Source: Halichondria panicea (Eukaryota > Porifera > Demospongiae > Suberitida > Halichondriidae). Taken from it: a DNA stretch of 64,000 nucleotides. Below are positions 37,722 through 50,270 of this stretch, piece after piece. The stretch is from NCBI RefSeq assembly GCF_963675165.1, contig NC_087389.1:2018001-2082000 (forward strand). The letters run 5' to 3'. Below the pieces are notes generated by a model. It ran no database searches. It worked only from the letters and a program-made list of their open reading frames with translations, and had not been told where the DNA came from. The translations under genes were made by a program, and so were the position numbers. Each line of letters starts with the position of its first letter. Positions within the stretch are counted from its first letter, which is position 1.

Positions 37722-40700
37722 CTAATTGGCCAATGTGTTAGAATGATCTTCAGTTTCAGAATGGACTGGCTTGCTCTTGTCGGTAGCCAGCTGCTGATGT
37801 ATGTACACACAAGAGCCGTCTTGGCCAAAGTCTGTCACTGCATGTCCTTCACCTCTCAGTAGCCATTTTGTTGTGAGAAGTCCTTCAATACCCACCGGTC
37901 CTCTAGCGTGGATACGCCCGGTGCTGATTCCCACCTCAGCCCCCAGTCCAAATCGATAGCCATCGGCAAACCTGGTACTGGCATTGTGAAACACACACGC
38001 ACTGTCCACACATCGGAGAAACTCATCAGCTGTGGCATCTAGGGAAGAGGTCACATTTTAAATTAATTGATACATAAAACCAAGTACGTAACATCAGGTA
38101 TTCATGCACTCCTTGTAACGTGTGTTATTATTTCACGCACAAGGGGGGGTTAACCTGATTTTGTATGTTAGATGGTCAATCATTCTCACCATTTTCTGTG
38201 ACAATGGCATCAGTGTGTGAGCTGCCATAAGTGTTGATATGCTGTACTGCATCAGACAAAGAGTCCACCACCTCCAAGTTGCACTCTAGCCCCCCGTACT
38301 CAACGTGCAGTGAGGGCACTGGTCCCGAGTGGAAGGGGAGGGTGGAGCTCAGTGAAGGGCCAGGATGGATGACAACACCTCTCTCTTTCAGGGCGGCTAT
38401 CACCGACTGGAAGATGGAGGAGTTGAGGAGACTCTTGTGTAGTAGGATGGTCTCCACGGCATTGCACGCGGCAGGGTAGTCACATTTGGAGTCCACCACT
38501 GCAGAGGTAAAGATAAAAATAAATTGCCATCAACTCACTTCTCTTTTTCTTAACTAACAATGAGGGTAAAACATTGTATGCAAAGCTGGGCCTACAATCC
38601 AACTCACCAACATTGAGTGCTTTGTTGAGATCAGCGTCTTTGTCCAAGTAAACATGACAGATTCCGTCAGCGTGACCCAGGACGGGGATCTTGCCCTGCA
38701 CCTGCTCCAAGATACTTCGTACAAGACTGTTTCCTCCCCTTGGGATGACCAGGTCGATTTGGTTATGTAGCGAGAGCAACTCACTCACTTCCTCTCTGCT
38801 GTCAACCTGTAGGTTTAATTTCACAACATTATTATGTATGAAGTGATGGCCACTCTCTGGCAAGTTGTGAAAATTAGGTAACGTTTAGAGGGGAATGTGA
38901 TGACTCACCAATCCAACCGCTCCTTTGGGCACATGCAGTGAGAGAGCCTCCTGGACCAAACTATGAAGGTATCTGTTGCTATGCTTGGCCTCTTTAACAC
39001 CCTTGAGGAAAAGAGACCATTCGCTGTGGCCACTGACAGACCTGCAACCTGTAAAAAAGACACGTACTCAATAACTCCTCAAGACACGCATATGAAGTCC
39101 ATAATTCTTGAACCGAAGTAGTTATATACTCTTAGGTTCCAATGCATGACAGGGGTTCCATCTAGAGATTAGTTATTTGGGGGGGGGGGGGGGGGGGAGA
39201 TGAATTAAGTTAAGTCCTCCCCTGAAACAACATTTTCTTTTAGCTTCTCAGAATGTCAGTGCAATTTAAATGCCATTTAGTAGACCCTCTCTAAGAAATT
39301 GCAGTGGAGGGGGAAAGTTAGGTTGTTTGGGGAGCTTCGGTCCCTCTGCCCCCCACCCCCCCTGTATAGAACCCTGCATGAGTCAAGTATGCCATACACA
39401 CAAGCTAGCCTTCATAAAGAAAATACCACAATACAAAAGGGCTGGTTACCTGAATGAGACAGTCTGGCCTGGACTCAAAGATGACCAGAAGCACTCCAAT
39501 GGGCACTTTCTGCTGCTCCAACACCAGCTCCTTTCCCACCAGTGTTCGTCTGATCACTTGACCAACGTGGTCGCCATTGACAACTGCCTCAGCCAGCTGT
39601 TGTAGTCCATCTGAGAGGCTCTCCAGTTTCTCGTGAGTAAGCTTGAGTCGAGATTTGAGAGCATCTGCAAGGTCAATGGCTTCTTTGATGTCCTTCTGGT
39701 TGGCAGTGATAATTTCCTGCTCTCTCTCCATCACCAGGTCTGCTAGACGGTGAAGAATAGCGGCTCTCTATGACAACAAAGTAGCAGTAACTTAACTTAT
39801 GTGCACCACTTATTAAAAACACACACACCTGGTCTGAGGAGAGTGCTTGGAGAGCATAGCTTCCATCACGAGCTGTATTGAAAGAGTGCGTAACAATAGA
39901 ATGCAAAGTCACAGATAAGCCACAAGGATGTATTACATATTACAGTAGGCGCAAATGCTAGCTCTTCATAATCATACACACTAACTAAATACCCTAGCTT
40001 TACCTTCATCTGCCAAAACAGCACCACTGGTTGCTAACTCAATGTGTCCATTCCTCGTAATAAAGGTGCCGACAGGTTTTCCTTGGACAATGTCCAGAAT
40101 AGTCTCCCCTTGTCTCATCCCATTGGCAATGACAACAGCTGTCTCTCCCTCCACTGCCCTCACAGCTGACTGTAACTATAGGGGAACATTGAATAAGCAC
40201 TTCCACATTATCATAGTGTCTAGGTACAGTAGCGTTAACATTTGAAACAGCCTCCAGGCCAGACTACGTCGAAAATGAGTACTACGTACATCATAACATG
40301 AACAATAATAACACACCTTTGACTCCATTCCTCCTCGGCCCACTCTGGACTTGCCTCCAAACTTGACCTCGTTGTTGGCATGCTCAGGGTAATAAGTCTG
40401 AATAAGTCGTGAGCTGGGGTCACTGGGTGGACCGGTGTACAGTCCATCCACATCTGATAACAGCACTAGGAGGTCTGCATTCATTGCCGTGGAAACCTGA
40501 GCCGCCAGCTGGTCATTGTCTGGTATGCTTAGGACCTGTCGATGATTGTGTGTGTTTGAGTAGGTGGCTCAATAATACTATACAAACGTCTCTGTGTGTA
40601 GTCTCAACAGTGTCTGCATTGTCTGCATTGTGCAATGCAGTGAGGGTGGAGCTCAAGCATTTGACAATAGAAGCCATTGTTCTGATGGATGACCCATGTG

Positions 40701-41794
40701 CTCAACACATGCATGTAAACAACAGATTCACTCGTTAACCGTCTGTGACTCGAAATTATATACCATCATATTTCAATGGAAGCTTCAGCCTTGCATATAA
40801 TAGCTCCTCACAAACGCAAAGAGTATTACGACTACAGGAAACTTCTAAGTCAAATCCACTAGGCTATAATTAGGAGTACAGAATGGTCAGTATTCTCTAT
40901 TGAGTGCACTAGTTGAGCACTTGCCTCGCTTACATTTTCCAGGTCACTACCAATCTGGGGGGTAGGTGCTACCACATCGTTGCCATTGAGTACAGGGACC
41001 ACTTTCATGCTCAGAAGGGCATTCATTGTGTTGAGCAAATTCCTTTGACTGCTGCCATGGGTCAGATCGTTGGAGGTGATTAGTACCTGTGGTTGTTTAT
41101 ATGCCAGTAATCCACACATTTAGCAATACAATGTCACGAAAATATATACGTTAGAAGCTAGAGAACTACCTGAGCACAGCTGATTCCATACTGGGCAAAC
41201 ATGGTCTCATAGAGCGTCATGAGTCCGACCTGCCCTGATGCAGCACATGCCCTGGGTTCCAAGTCCTCCCCCTCTGAGTAGGTGGTCTCACGAGAGTTCA
41301 GAAGTGCGTGTCTCACACTTCGGGACAACTGCTTTTCTTGTCTCATACTCTGCTTTCCAATGGCCACTGCACCACTGGTCACTACTACCACATCTTTGCC
41401 ACGATTGTGTAGCCATGACACCTGTACCAAAGACAACATACAGATGAGAGTTATATAGGTCTATCTGCACAGAAAATAATAAAAATGTTACCCCATAATC
41501 CAACGTATACATATACATAGGTGGTGATATATATAGGCATTGTGTTTAACAATCCCAAGGCCTGACCTGCTCAATTATACTTGCTAGTCTCCCTAGGGCA
41601 ATTCCACACTCATCGTCCCTAGTAATCACAGCTGATCCCAACTTGACAACAATCCTCCTGCTGTTAGCAAGGTCTCCCCTTACTGCTGCAATCTTCCTCT
41701 CAGTCTTCAGTCCACTATACCTCCTCACAGGGGCTTTGAGGCTGATGTGTGTCTGCAATGACTTTACCTTGCTCTGTGTGAGAAGCCTCCACAT
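37722..41794 (-). pseudogene. ALDH18A1: Second copy of ALDH18A1 with a 2-bp frameshift
   Basis: It matches 20424-24494 exon for exon. Near 39006-39013 the plus strand reads TTTAACACCCTTGAGGAAAA where the first copy has TTTACCACCCTTGAGGAGGA, with two extra bases. On the minus strand this shifts the frame inside the conserved [12 protein letters not shown] segment of the reductase domain and changes a Gly codon. The rest of the copy is intact. A homopolymer-adjacent indel in one of two otherwise identical copies suggests a consensus error rather than decay. Confidence 0.85.
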
Positions 41795-42014
41795 TTTTGC
41801 TGCTATCTATTCTGAAGAGTTAAGTTTTATATTTTATAGTATTTGATACAGACACACTGAATTCTAGCTTCCAAGCTAGCTAGCTACAGTGCATTTATCA
41901 CAACATGATAACACAAAAGCCTTTGTCCTTGCATGCATCTGTGTGGCTTCCATGACCTGCGAAGATTCATGGAATTGAGTTAACGACCATTTACCAAATA
42001 AATCATTGTTCAAG

Positions 42015-44099
42015 ATGGCCAGGACTCCTGCTGCTAGTAGAAATGAGTTTGAAGCCGGCCCATGGCGGTTCCTGGTTGTTAAGAACCACATATTGAGGTC
42101 AAGCTGTGAGAGAGGTAGAGAAAATGGCTGTGATTCTGATAATGGAGATCTCTGCACTGTGTGTAGGTACGTAGGTGCTCGTCGTCATACGTGGCCGTGG
42201 GCAAACATAAATGTCGCAGTATAGTTTTAGGTATAGTTACGGTAATCTCACGGCTTGGTAAAATGTTTATGTGATCTCTTAATCGTTACATCTTTAACTC
42301 GTAAATAAAGTACATTTTGCTACCATGATCATGATACTATACAAACTCAGGTATGGCCATGAGCTGAATCTCCCCTCGCTTCCAGAGATGGTATTCCCAG
42401 AGAGTCGGCTAGAGTTAGAGCACGAGTGTGGTTGTGTGCTCAGCTTCATCACCCTGGATGCCCTCAAGCTCATCAACTCTACAGAGGAGCCACTCAAAGT
42501 GGCAGCTGCTGAAGACTGGGTCAAAACAAGGTGACATCTGCTAGCACTTTTTGCTTGTCATGATTATTGTCCACATCATTTGGAATGTGTAAACTTAGTA
42601 TGGTACTGAAGTTATTGCTGTGCCTGTTTAGCCCTGTTGCAAAGATTCTACAAACCCTGAAACAATGGCAGACTTAAAGCTAATTAACGTTTTGACAACG
42701 TGATGTACCGAATGATAATTGCCATGTCTGCTTTTTATAGAGGTACCGGTCTGCAGGAGGTTGGAGTAGTGGTGAAACCGTTTGATTGGACCTACACCAC
42801 CGACTACAAAGGAACCCTCTCTAGCAAAGGAACCACTAACTTGGAGGTGAGAGAGAGTATATGTATACACTCTATCAGTCTATTGTTGGAATTATCGCTG
42901 TTGATTTTTCTTTATTCCCGGCCATTATAGGCTACAAGTTCTTTAGCAATTATAGACATTCCATGGCCCTCTAGAGATATTCCACTTAGCAAATTGTCTA
43001 CTCGCAGGTGACTGACACCAGTGATCGTATAGACTTTGAGCAGCTTAAACAGCAAGAGCAGATATTCTTCTACGATGAGGTGATCTTGTACGAAGATGAG
43101 CTGGCAGACAATGGGACAGCTGTGTTCAGTGTGAAGATTGTGAGTTGGAGGGATGCATTCGGAGACTTTGAAATCCCTACCTGATTGTAGCTTCTTAGAT
43201 TTGGGCCGTCAGTAATCCCTACTCATACGTATCTTCAGTTTCAAGTCCAGTCAAAAGATACGGAACTATGTACTGTACAGTCTTTCTCTTCCATGCCTGC
43301 AAAGTGCTATTAATGTACGTATGTTATGTTATGTTTTTTTGTTCAATGAATTGCAGAGGGTGATGGCGAGTGGTTTTTTTATTCTGTCACGCTTCTTCTT
43401 ACGAGTGGACGGTGTGTTAGTGAGGATGAATGAGAGTCGCTTCTACCACCAGGTGAATGCTTGTTGTGGATCAAAAAAATAAGTAATGTCCTTCCTGCCT
43501 GAAGCGAGTTTGACACCACCCCTGAAGCGAGTTTGACACCACCACTTCACATTCCTATTAAAGGATAAGTGCATGTTATGTTATCAGGTCACATGGTGTT
43601 TCTCTTCTCTAGGCTGGCACCGACCATATCCTCCGTGAATACACGAGTAAGGAAGCAAAGATAGCAGATCTGAAGGTAAGCGAAAACTGATACCCACGGC
43701 TTTAGTGCTATTCTGCAATCTGCACCTTCTCGTTGTGCATTGCTGATTAAGCACCCAAAAATCACACGCTATACTCATGCATTTAGTTTTTCAAGATGCT
43801 AGCACGTTTAGTGCTCTTCGCTAAATTTATGTTGGTCCAGTTGGCATCGATGTGGACCCACATACCCCACTGACACCACCACCCTTTATTTTTGGCTTGA
43901 TAATTCATCGTGGTTGCTAGGCGATGATCCATACACATGCTATATATCCACACAGCGAAAGGAAATCTCTGTTCCTCACATGCAGGTCCACCCCTCACTA
44001 CTCACTGACCCCAACAAACTGGGAAGCGTTCTACCCACCAAGGAACTCACTATTCACAAAATCACTATTCCTAAACAGACTACAAGTTTAACTACATAA
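42015..44099 (+). CDS. TIPRL: TIP41-like protein, second copy
   Basis: All seven exons of 24715-26776 are present with identical coding sequence: 42015-42166, 42351-42530, 42741-42846, 43008-43139, 43357-43452, 43613-43675 and 43986-44099. The only change is a 23-bp tandem duplication in the fifth intron, which does not affect coding. Predicted product and role are as for the first copy. It is probably the same locus assembled twice. Confidence 0.9.
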
Positions 44100-44201
44100 T
44101 TTTGTGGACTATAAGTAAAATATTTATACGGGTATAAATTATATTCATGATAGAAATTTTGCAAAAAAGTGAAAAAGATAAATTTTATGTCCCTCACAAA
44201 A

Positions 44202-44704
44202 TTATCTAGTAACCATTTTGTCCCACAGTTGCTTAACATGGCCAGTAACATTTGACAGCATGCTGTGCATGTTTCCAGACTGTTTGGTAGTGGGAAGGTC
44301 CTGGGGTAATAGGTAAGGGTCATCACATCCATGGGCAAGTGGCAAACACACAACTTACCCCTTTAATCAATGTTTGGATAGCTGTTTCAAACTGGTCTGA
44401 ACTGAACTGGCTAAAGCAGATCGAATTTCTACCATCACCTGCAGAAAATAAAGGTTTAATACATTAACGCCGACATAATCGATGTGATTGGCCTCTAGCT
44501 AGTTACCTCCTGATTTATCAGTGGTAAGTTAAGGTTTTCATACGACAACTTTGGACAAAGGCAGCTGTATGCTCACATTGCCTTCTGTATACTCACAAGT
44601 AGGCCTCAGTAGTCTACAGCCTCTAGCTGAATCAGCCACACCCAGAGCCGCACCTCTCACCTTACAAAGTCCTAAAAGTTGATTTGCGATACCAGCAGAA
44701 GCCC
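44202..44704 (-). CDS. 3' exons of the unidentified convergent gene, second copy (partial)
   Basis: Exons are 44202-44300, 44359-44438 and 44597 to about 44704, identical to those at 26879-27381. Here the far side of the fold-back element can be read. The minus-strand sequence entering it from 46395 includes ATATTTGATAAGGCTTCT, which could continue the same exon in frame (IFDKAS then AGIANQ). No earlier exon could be supported. Confidence 0.5.
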
Positions 44705-46394
44705 GGTTGGTACTTGATATAAGACTCACGAATATAGCTGAATCAGCAATAAACTACAATATAATTATAGTAGTTCTTATAGTTCGATGGTTGCACAGTT
44801 CCATGATTTTCCACAGTTCCATGGTTCCACCGTTCCATGGTTCCACGGTTCCTACAGTTCCACGGTTCCATAGTTCCATCGTTCCTACAGTTCCATGCTT
44901 CCACCGTTCCATGGTTCCATGGTTCCATAGTTCCATGGTTCCAAGCGTTCCATGGTTCCAAGCATTCCCTGGTTCCATGGTTCCACAGTTCCATGGTTCC
45001 ACCGTTCCACAGTTCCATGGTTCCACGGTTCCATGGTTCCATGGTTCCACACTTCCATGGTTCTATGGTTCCACGGTTCCACGGTTCCATAGTTCCACGA
45101 TTCCACAGTTCCATGGTTCCACCATTCCATGGTTCCATGGTTCCATAGTTCCTATACAGTTCCATTGTTCCACAGTTCCATGGTTCCATAGTTCCATGGT
45201 TCCACAGTTCCATGGTTCCGTTCCACCGTTCCATGGTTCCACCGTTCCATGGTTCCACCGTTCCATGGTTCCAAGCGTTCCATAGTTCCATGGTTCCAAG
45301 CGTTCCATGGTTCCATACTTCCATGGTTGCAAGCGTTCCATGGTTCCATACTTCCATGGTTGCAAGCGTTCCATGGTTCCACGGTTCCATGGTTTCACAG
45401 TTCCAAGCGTTCCATGGTTCCACAGTTCCATGGTTCCATAGTTCCATGGTTCCACAGTTCCATGGTTCCACGGTTCCAAGCGTTCCATGGTTCCATAGTT
45501 TCAAGCGTTCCATGGTTCCATAGTTCCAAGCGTTCCATGGTTCCATAGTTCCATGGTTCCATGGTTCCAAGTATTCCAAGCGTTCCATGGTTCCATAGTT
45601 CCATGGCTCCGTAGTTTCAAGCGTTCCATGGTTCCATAGTTCCAAGTATTCCAAGCGTTCCATGGTTCCATAGTTCCATGGTTCCAAGCGTTCCATGGTT
45701 CCACGGTTCCACAGTTCCAAGCGTTCCATGGTTCCACAGTTCCAAGGTTCCACGGTTCCATAGTTCCACGGTTCCATAGTTCCACAGTTCCATGGTTCCA
45801 CAGTTCCACGGTTCCAAGCGTTCCATGGTTCCATAGTTTCAAGCGTTCCATGGTTCCACAGTTCCAAGGTTCCACGGTTCCATAGAACTATGGAACCATG
45901 GAACCATGGAACGCTTGGAACCATGGGACTATGGAACCATGGAACGGTGGGACCATGGAACGGTGGAACTATGGAACTATGGAACTGTAGGAACTATGGA
46001 ACCATGGAACTATGGAACTATGGAACCATGGAACTGTGGAACCATGGAACGGTGGAACCATGGAAATGTGGAACCATGGAACTGTGGAACCATGGAACTG
46101 TAGGAACTATGGAACTATGGAACCGTGGAACCATGGAACTATGGAACTGTGGAACCATGGAACTGTGGAACCATGGAACTGTGGAAGCATGGAAACTGTG
46201 GAACCATGGAACCATGGAACTGTAGGAACCATGAAACTGTAGGAACTATGGAACTATGGAACGGTGGAATTATGGAACCGTGGAACCATAGAACCATGGA
46301 ACTGTGGAACATCGAACTGTAGGAACTACTATTATTATATTGTAGTTTATTGCTGATTCAGCTATATTCGTGAGTCTTATATCAAGTACAAACC
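44705..46394. mobile_element. Complete fold-back element with minisatellite arms in opposite orientation
   Basis: Left end GGTTGGTACTTGATATAAGA and right end TCTTATATCAAGTACAAACC are inverted repeats of about 90 bp with a few mismatches (through ACTCACGAATATAGCTGAAT and CAGCAATAAACTACAATATA). Inside, 8-bp units run as TTCCATGG to about 45883, then switch strand at GGTTCCATAGAACTATGGAA and run reversed to 46320. The flanks carry AGAAGCCC (44697-44704) and AGAAGCCT (46395-46402), a 7/8 target-site duplication. Inverted arms made of tandem repeats are the hallmark of fold-back elements such as Drosophila FB. An 8-bp duplication is common for hAT elements. There is no coding capacity. Confidence 0.8.
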
Positions 46395-47783
46395 AGAAGC
46401 CTTATCAAATATATTCTCATCACAATCTATCATGCATTGTGCATGCTATGACCTAAGTGTATAGACGCATCATTCGTTGACTAATCCCCCCCTCATTGTT
46501 GTGATTCACTAGTCTAGCTCCAGGCTCTTCAAAAGTGGTTTCTTTGCGGCCTGGAATCGAGGCTGTTAAAATGTTATGCCGGTGATCGCATATTTTGAAA
46601 ATTCTATCATGTATAAAAACTCAGGCTAGGCCTGCCCACTCACACTCACCAGAAACCATGAGCTTTTATCCATACACAGTAAAAACATATTCGTTACAGT
46701 GACATAAACATGTTAAATAAAGTAAAAACGCATCTTAATGTAGAAATGACATACATTTCTGTCATTTTAACGATGCATCTCATATAACATCCATGTGTTA
46801 ATTTTGCTGTGTAGGTATATGCTGTGATACTTCCCGTATCGAATCATTATCTGTCATGATCTGCTGTTGCCATTGAATGGCAACAGCAGATCATGACAGA
46901 TACTTTACATTTACCTCATGCACTATTGTTCCTCCGCTCACAACAGGATACGCGTACCCATAACTATCGATTCTCTATCTATGAATTCACCTATACTTGC
47001 ACATACATACACCAGTGTCATCAGACTCATCATCACCTGTGCACACATGTTTAAGAATGCTAAATTTGCTCTGTTTTGCAAAAAATTAATGTTTGTAGAG
47101 ACCTATAGATGATCATGTTGCACACAATTAACACCATGCTTACTTCTGTTAATTAACACTCATGTTTGATAATCATGACCATGCACACTCTGCAAATTAT
47201 GGCTTGAGGCTACGTAACCATGTAATATAAAACAACGGGCTTTCGGCCGCTCGTTTTTATTTATTGGCCACATTTTGGGTTTCTGAGGGACGCCATGCTC
47301 GGTTACTCCCGGCCGAAGCAGTTGACATTATATTACTCACTGCAATCAAGAACTAGGTCCAACCATGATTCCACATTTCCCCTCATCCCTCCAATTGCAA
47401 TTTCCCCCATGTCTGTGCGAACTTCAAGGCAATTGCACTAATTGAATTTGTTGTGCCATAGATACTATAAATTACAATTGTAATGTATCTATGGTTGTGC
47501 TATGGCTGATAGGGTAAGAAGCCAGTGTAGTCGTAGACTAATAACACCTCACTAGGCTTGCCCACGTACATCATGTACACCATGCACTTTGCATAATTAT
47601 GGTATGACAGTGATACTTCCTGTATCCAGTCACATAGTGTCATACATGTGCACTCATCAGTGCATGGTAGAGTATAGCTTATTATACATACTTTGAATTC
47701 CATTTCATATCCTATCACCAGAAAATAATTATGTGCAGTGCAAAAGTAAAGAAAATTTAGTGGGTGAATGTTCAAGAGAATTG
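46395..47783. other. Intergenic region with a perfect 26-bp hairpin
   Basis: No gene could be supported. At 46849-46901 there is a perfect inverted repeat (ATCTGTCATGATCTGCTGTT / AACAGCAGATCATGACAGAT, 26-bp arms, one-base centre). A motif GTGATACTTCCYGTATC occurs at about 46824 and again at about 47609, suggesting two diverged copies of a short repeat. Confidence 0.6.
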
Positions 47784-50189
47784 TTAAACATTGAGGCTGA
47801 TTTTTGTAGACATATGATCTAGTGTTCTTTCGAGAGTGGCCTCTGTTGTAGACGATTGAAGAGTTTTTTGCTGACTTCTAGATGTATTCTCACCTGATTT
47901 GCTTGGCTTGGTTGTATCAAGGGTTGTGCGGCAAACTAGAAGATTCCAGTAAAGAGCAAACACATGTTTTGTTAACAGAAAGGCAACAAATATTACAAAA
48001 CCTTGAGTACTGTTTAAGATGATAAAAGGATACCAAGCCCAGTTAGTGCCAGCAAGCAATGCAATAAAACCGAACACCCAAGTCAGTCCAGTTACTGAAA
48101 ACACAGCAGCGTTCACACGGAAGAAAGGAAGATTATGTTTTTTGTCCAGTTTTGAGCTTGATCGAGCTGCAAGACAGAGGTATGTAGTAACTACAAGAAA
48201 CAGTACCATGTTGACAACGAGAGATATCACTAGAGGCACAATGAATGCAACAATGGCTGATTCGAGGTGATTGATCCAACAACTTCCCAACCGACCATCT
48301 TTCAACACACCATACAAGACAAGATCTTCAGTTGTGAAGTCAACAAGAATCGATGTGACGGTAATAGCTAATGGTAAACTCCAACCAACAACAAAATACA
48401 CACCAAATACTACCTTTTGCTTGTATTTAGAGTCCAACTTCATTTTAGTCGCTTGATAGAACGTCCTTGCCATCTGAAATGACATGATAGTCATCCATGA
48501 AAACTGTGACAAGAAGAAAAAATGAAGGCAAATTGCAACACTCTTACAGAGTTCTATGTTGGGAAATGCTTGAGTAACAGGTCCACCAATGATAATGAAG
48601 AGATTGTTCAATAGAATAGCAGCAGAAACGTTCATAAGGATCAAACTAGGTAATGTTCGGAGGCTCTTGAATATTCCATATGTCAGCAAAACTATTGCAC
48701 TACCAATAACAGACAAAGAACACCCAATGTATGTGAGAATAAAGTAACCTTCAGGATAGGAGTAGATAGTCACACTTCTAACAATTGTAGTGCCATTTGG
48801 AGGACAAATAATTGGTCTGCCAAAGTCATCATATTCAACAATACTGAACAATTCTTCTTCATACACAATTGTGTTGTTACCCAAATCCGTAAATTCTGAA
48901 TTGTTGAGCGCAACCAAACCACTGGGACAGTCAAAAAATTCTCCAAATAGTGAGTTGTTTAAACAAACTACTGGCTGTCCAATAAGGTCAAACTCAACAA
49001 TCATAAGCACCTGACCATTGTACAGCAGAGTGTCATTGTCAACGAAGACATAATCCGAGATGTTTAATGCCACAAAGCCACTCAAACACTGTGTTGTAGT
49101 GTTAGCAGAGCTCCCAATCAGAAAAGCACAACGACCTCCATTTTCAATGTAGCCTTCAGGACAGAGGGTAGGTCTACACTCCAACCCCAAAGCAGCTTCT
49201 CCATCAGGGCAATCTACAGTCACTGTCACCATCTCTGTCATTACTGACACTTGTACCTGTCCACCTCCCAAGTTACTAAGCGTTATCGTGAAGGGAATAC
49301 CATTACGGGTTGGTAGTGGTGGCACAATCCCTTCAAGGGGTCTGTGCACAGGTGCACATTCCAGAGGTATTTCAGTTCTAAGACTTGTTGATGAGTCGGT
49401 AAGACATAGATAAATTTGTTCACCATTACACACTGCACAATTCTGGTTTCTGTACAGAGTTCCAGATTTAGTCATCACAATATCATATGGTCCATTTTCA
49501 CATGTCTTAATCATTGCAGTATACATTTCTTCACTCAGTTCTTGTCTAGTTAGAACTTCCAAACTAGAGAGATCTAAGCAACTTGAAATCGAGGGAAAGC
49601 AGGACCTTGGTCTGGGAATAGAGGTGAGACTGGGTGCTTGGTATGAGCAGGTTTGGCATTGTGTTTGGAAAATTGTGGGATCCATTGCAAGCAACTGTTG
49701 GATTCCTACTGCAGCAAGTTGCTCATACACGTAACTGGTACAGGCAAGGTCGGGTTGCCATACTGCAAATCCTCGAGCTCTATTGCAAATGGCACAGAAG
49801 TCATTGGAATAAACCATTCCAGTACTGATATCTGTAATTGGAGGGAGAGAGCTGTTCAAAGAGACACAGTTGTCCCTCACTAATGCTTGGGTGGCGTCAT
49901 CAGTGGACCAACTGCTGGGGCAACTTGAGACCATCCAAAACGATTCATTGACTTGTGGCTCGATTCTGTTGTCAGGATATATAGAACGACATACAAATCC
50001 AGGTGGCGTAATAGTATTTAGAGTGGATTCACAACAATCTCCAAACAATTCGCACTTGCCATCACATTTACAAAGGCCATTGAACTGACCATCACCTTCA
50101 TTGCATGTACTGCAAGCACTTTGTCCTTGCACTCTAGTAGAAATTGATACTAATATTGCTATAACAGAAAAGTAAGCTGTGTACTTCAT
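47784..50189 (-). CDS. Somatomedin-B-containing seven-transmembrane receptor (adhesion/secretin-like GPCR)
   Basis: A single-exon frame of 801 residues. A signal peptide (MKYTAYFSVIAILVSISTRV, cleavage near 22) precedes a somatomedin-B module with cysteine pattern CSTCNEGDGQFNGLCKCDGK then CELFGDCC (about 26-57). The Cys-rich ectodomain includes two tandem modules of about 46 residues (CLSGFVALNISDYVFVDNDT and CPSGLVALNNSEFTDLGNNT, each ending IVE[FY]D..G[QR]P..C) near 390-475. Seven hydrophobic segments span roughly 480-745, with WSLPLAITV in TM4, LTWVFGFIALLAG in TM6 and FIILNSTQGFVIFVAFLL in TM7, typical of secretin/adhesion family receptors. I see no GPS autoproteolysis motif. The short Ser/Thr-rich tail could be a phosphorylation site for arrestin. 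Ligand unknown. Being intronless among intron-rich neighbours suggests retroposition or a lineage-specific expansion. Confidence 0.88.
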   Translation of the reverse strand: MKYTAYFSVIAILVSISTRVQGQSACSTCNEGDGQFNGLCKCDGKCELFGDCCESTLNTITPPGFVCRSIYPDNRIEPQVNESFWMVSSCPSSWSTDDATQALVRDNCVSLNSSLPPITDISTGMVYSNDFCAICNRARGFAVWQPDLACTSYVYEQLAAVGIQQLLAMDPTIFQTQCQTCSYQAPSLTSIPRPRSCFPSISSCLDLSSLEVLTRQELSEEMYTAMIKTCENGPYDIVMTKSGTLYRNQNCAVCNGEQIYLCLTDSSTSLRTEIPLECAPVHRPLEGIVPPLPTRNGIPFTITLSNLGGGQVQVSVMTEMVTVTVDCPDGEAALGLECRPTLCPEGYIENGGRCAFLIGSSANTTTQCLSGFVALNISDYVFVDNDTLLYNGQVLMIVEFDLIGQPVVCLNNSLFGEFFDCPSGLVALNNSEFTDLGNNTIVYEEELFSIVEYDDFGRPIICPPNGTTIVRSVTIYSYPEGYFILTYIGCSLSVIGSAIVLLTYGIFKSLRTLPSLILMNVSAAILLNNLFIIIGGPVTQAFPNIELCKSVAICLHFFFLSQFSWMTIMSFQMARTFYQATKMKLDSKYKQKVVFGVYFVVGWSLPLAITVTSILVDFTTEDLVLYGVLKDGRLGSCWINHLESAIVAFIVPLVISLVVNMVLFLVVTTYLCLAARSSSKLDKKHNLPFFRVNAAVFSVTGLTWVFGFIALLAGTNWAWYPFIILNSTQGFVIFVAFLLTKHVFALYWNLLVCRTTLDTTKPSKSGENTSRSQQKTLQSSTTEATLERTLDHMSTKISLNV

Positions 50190-50270
50190 GTTGCACTCAA
50201 TCTAATGGAAATGATTTTTGTGCATGTGGTATCAAGAGTTTATATGTACAACAATGATGATCAGTGGGAC

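Noticed and set aside
46849-46901. Hairpin as a microRNA precursor
   Set aside because: A single-base centre leaves no terminal loop, and the perfect pairing is atypical for an animal miRNA precursor.
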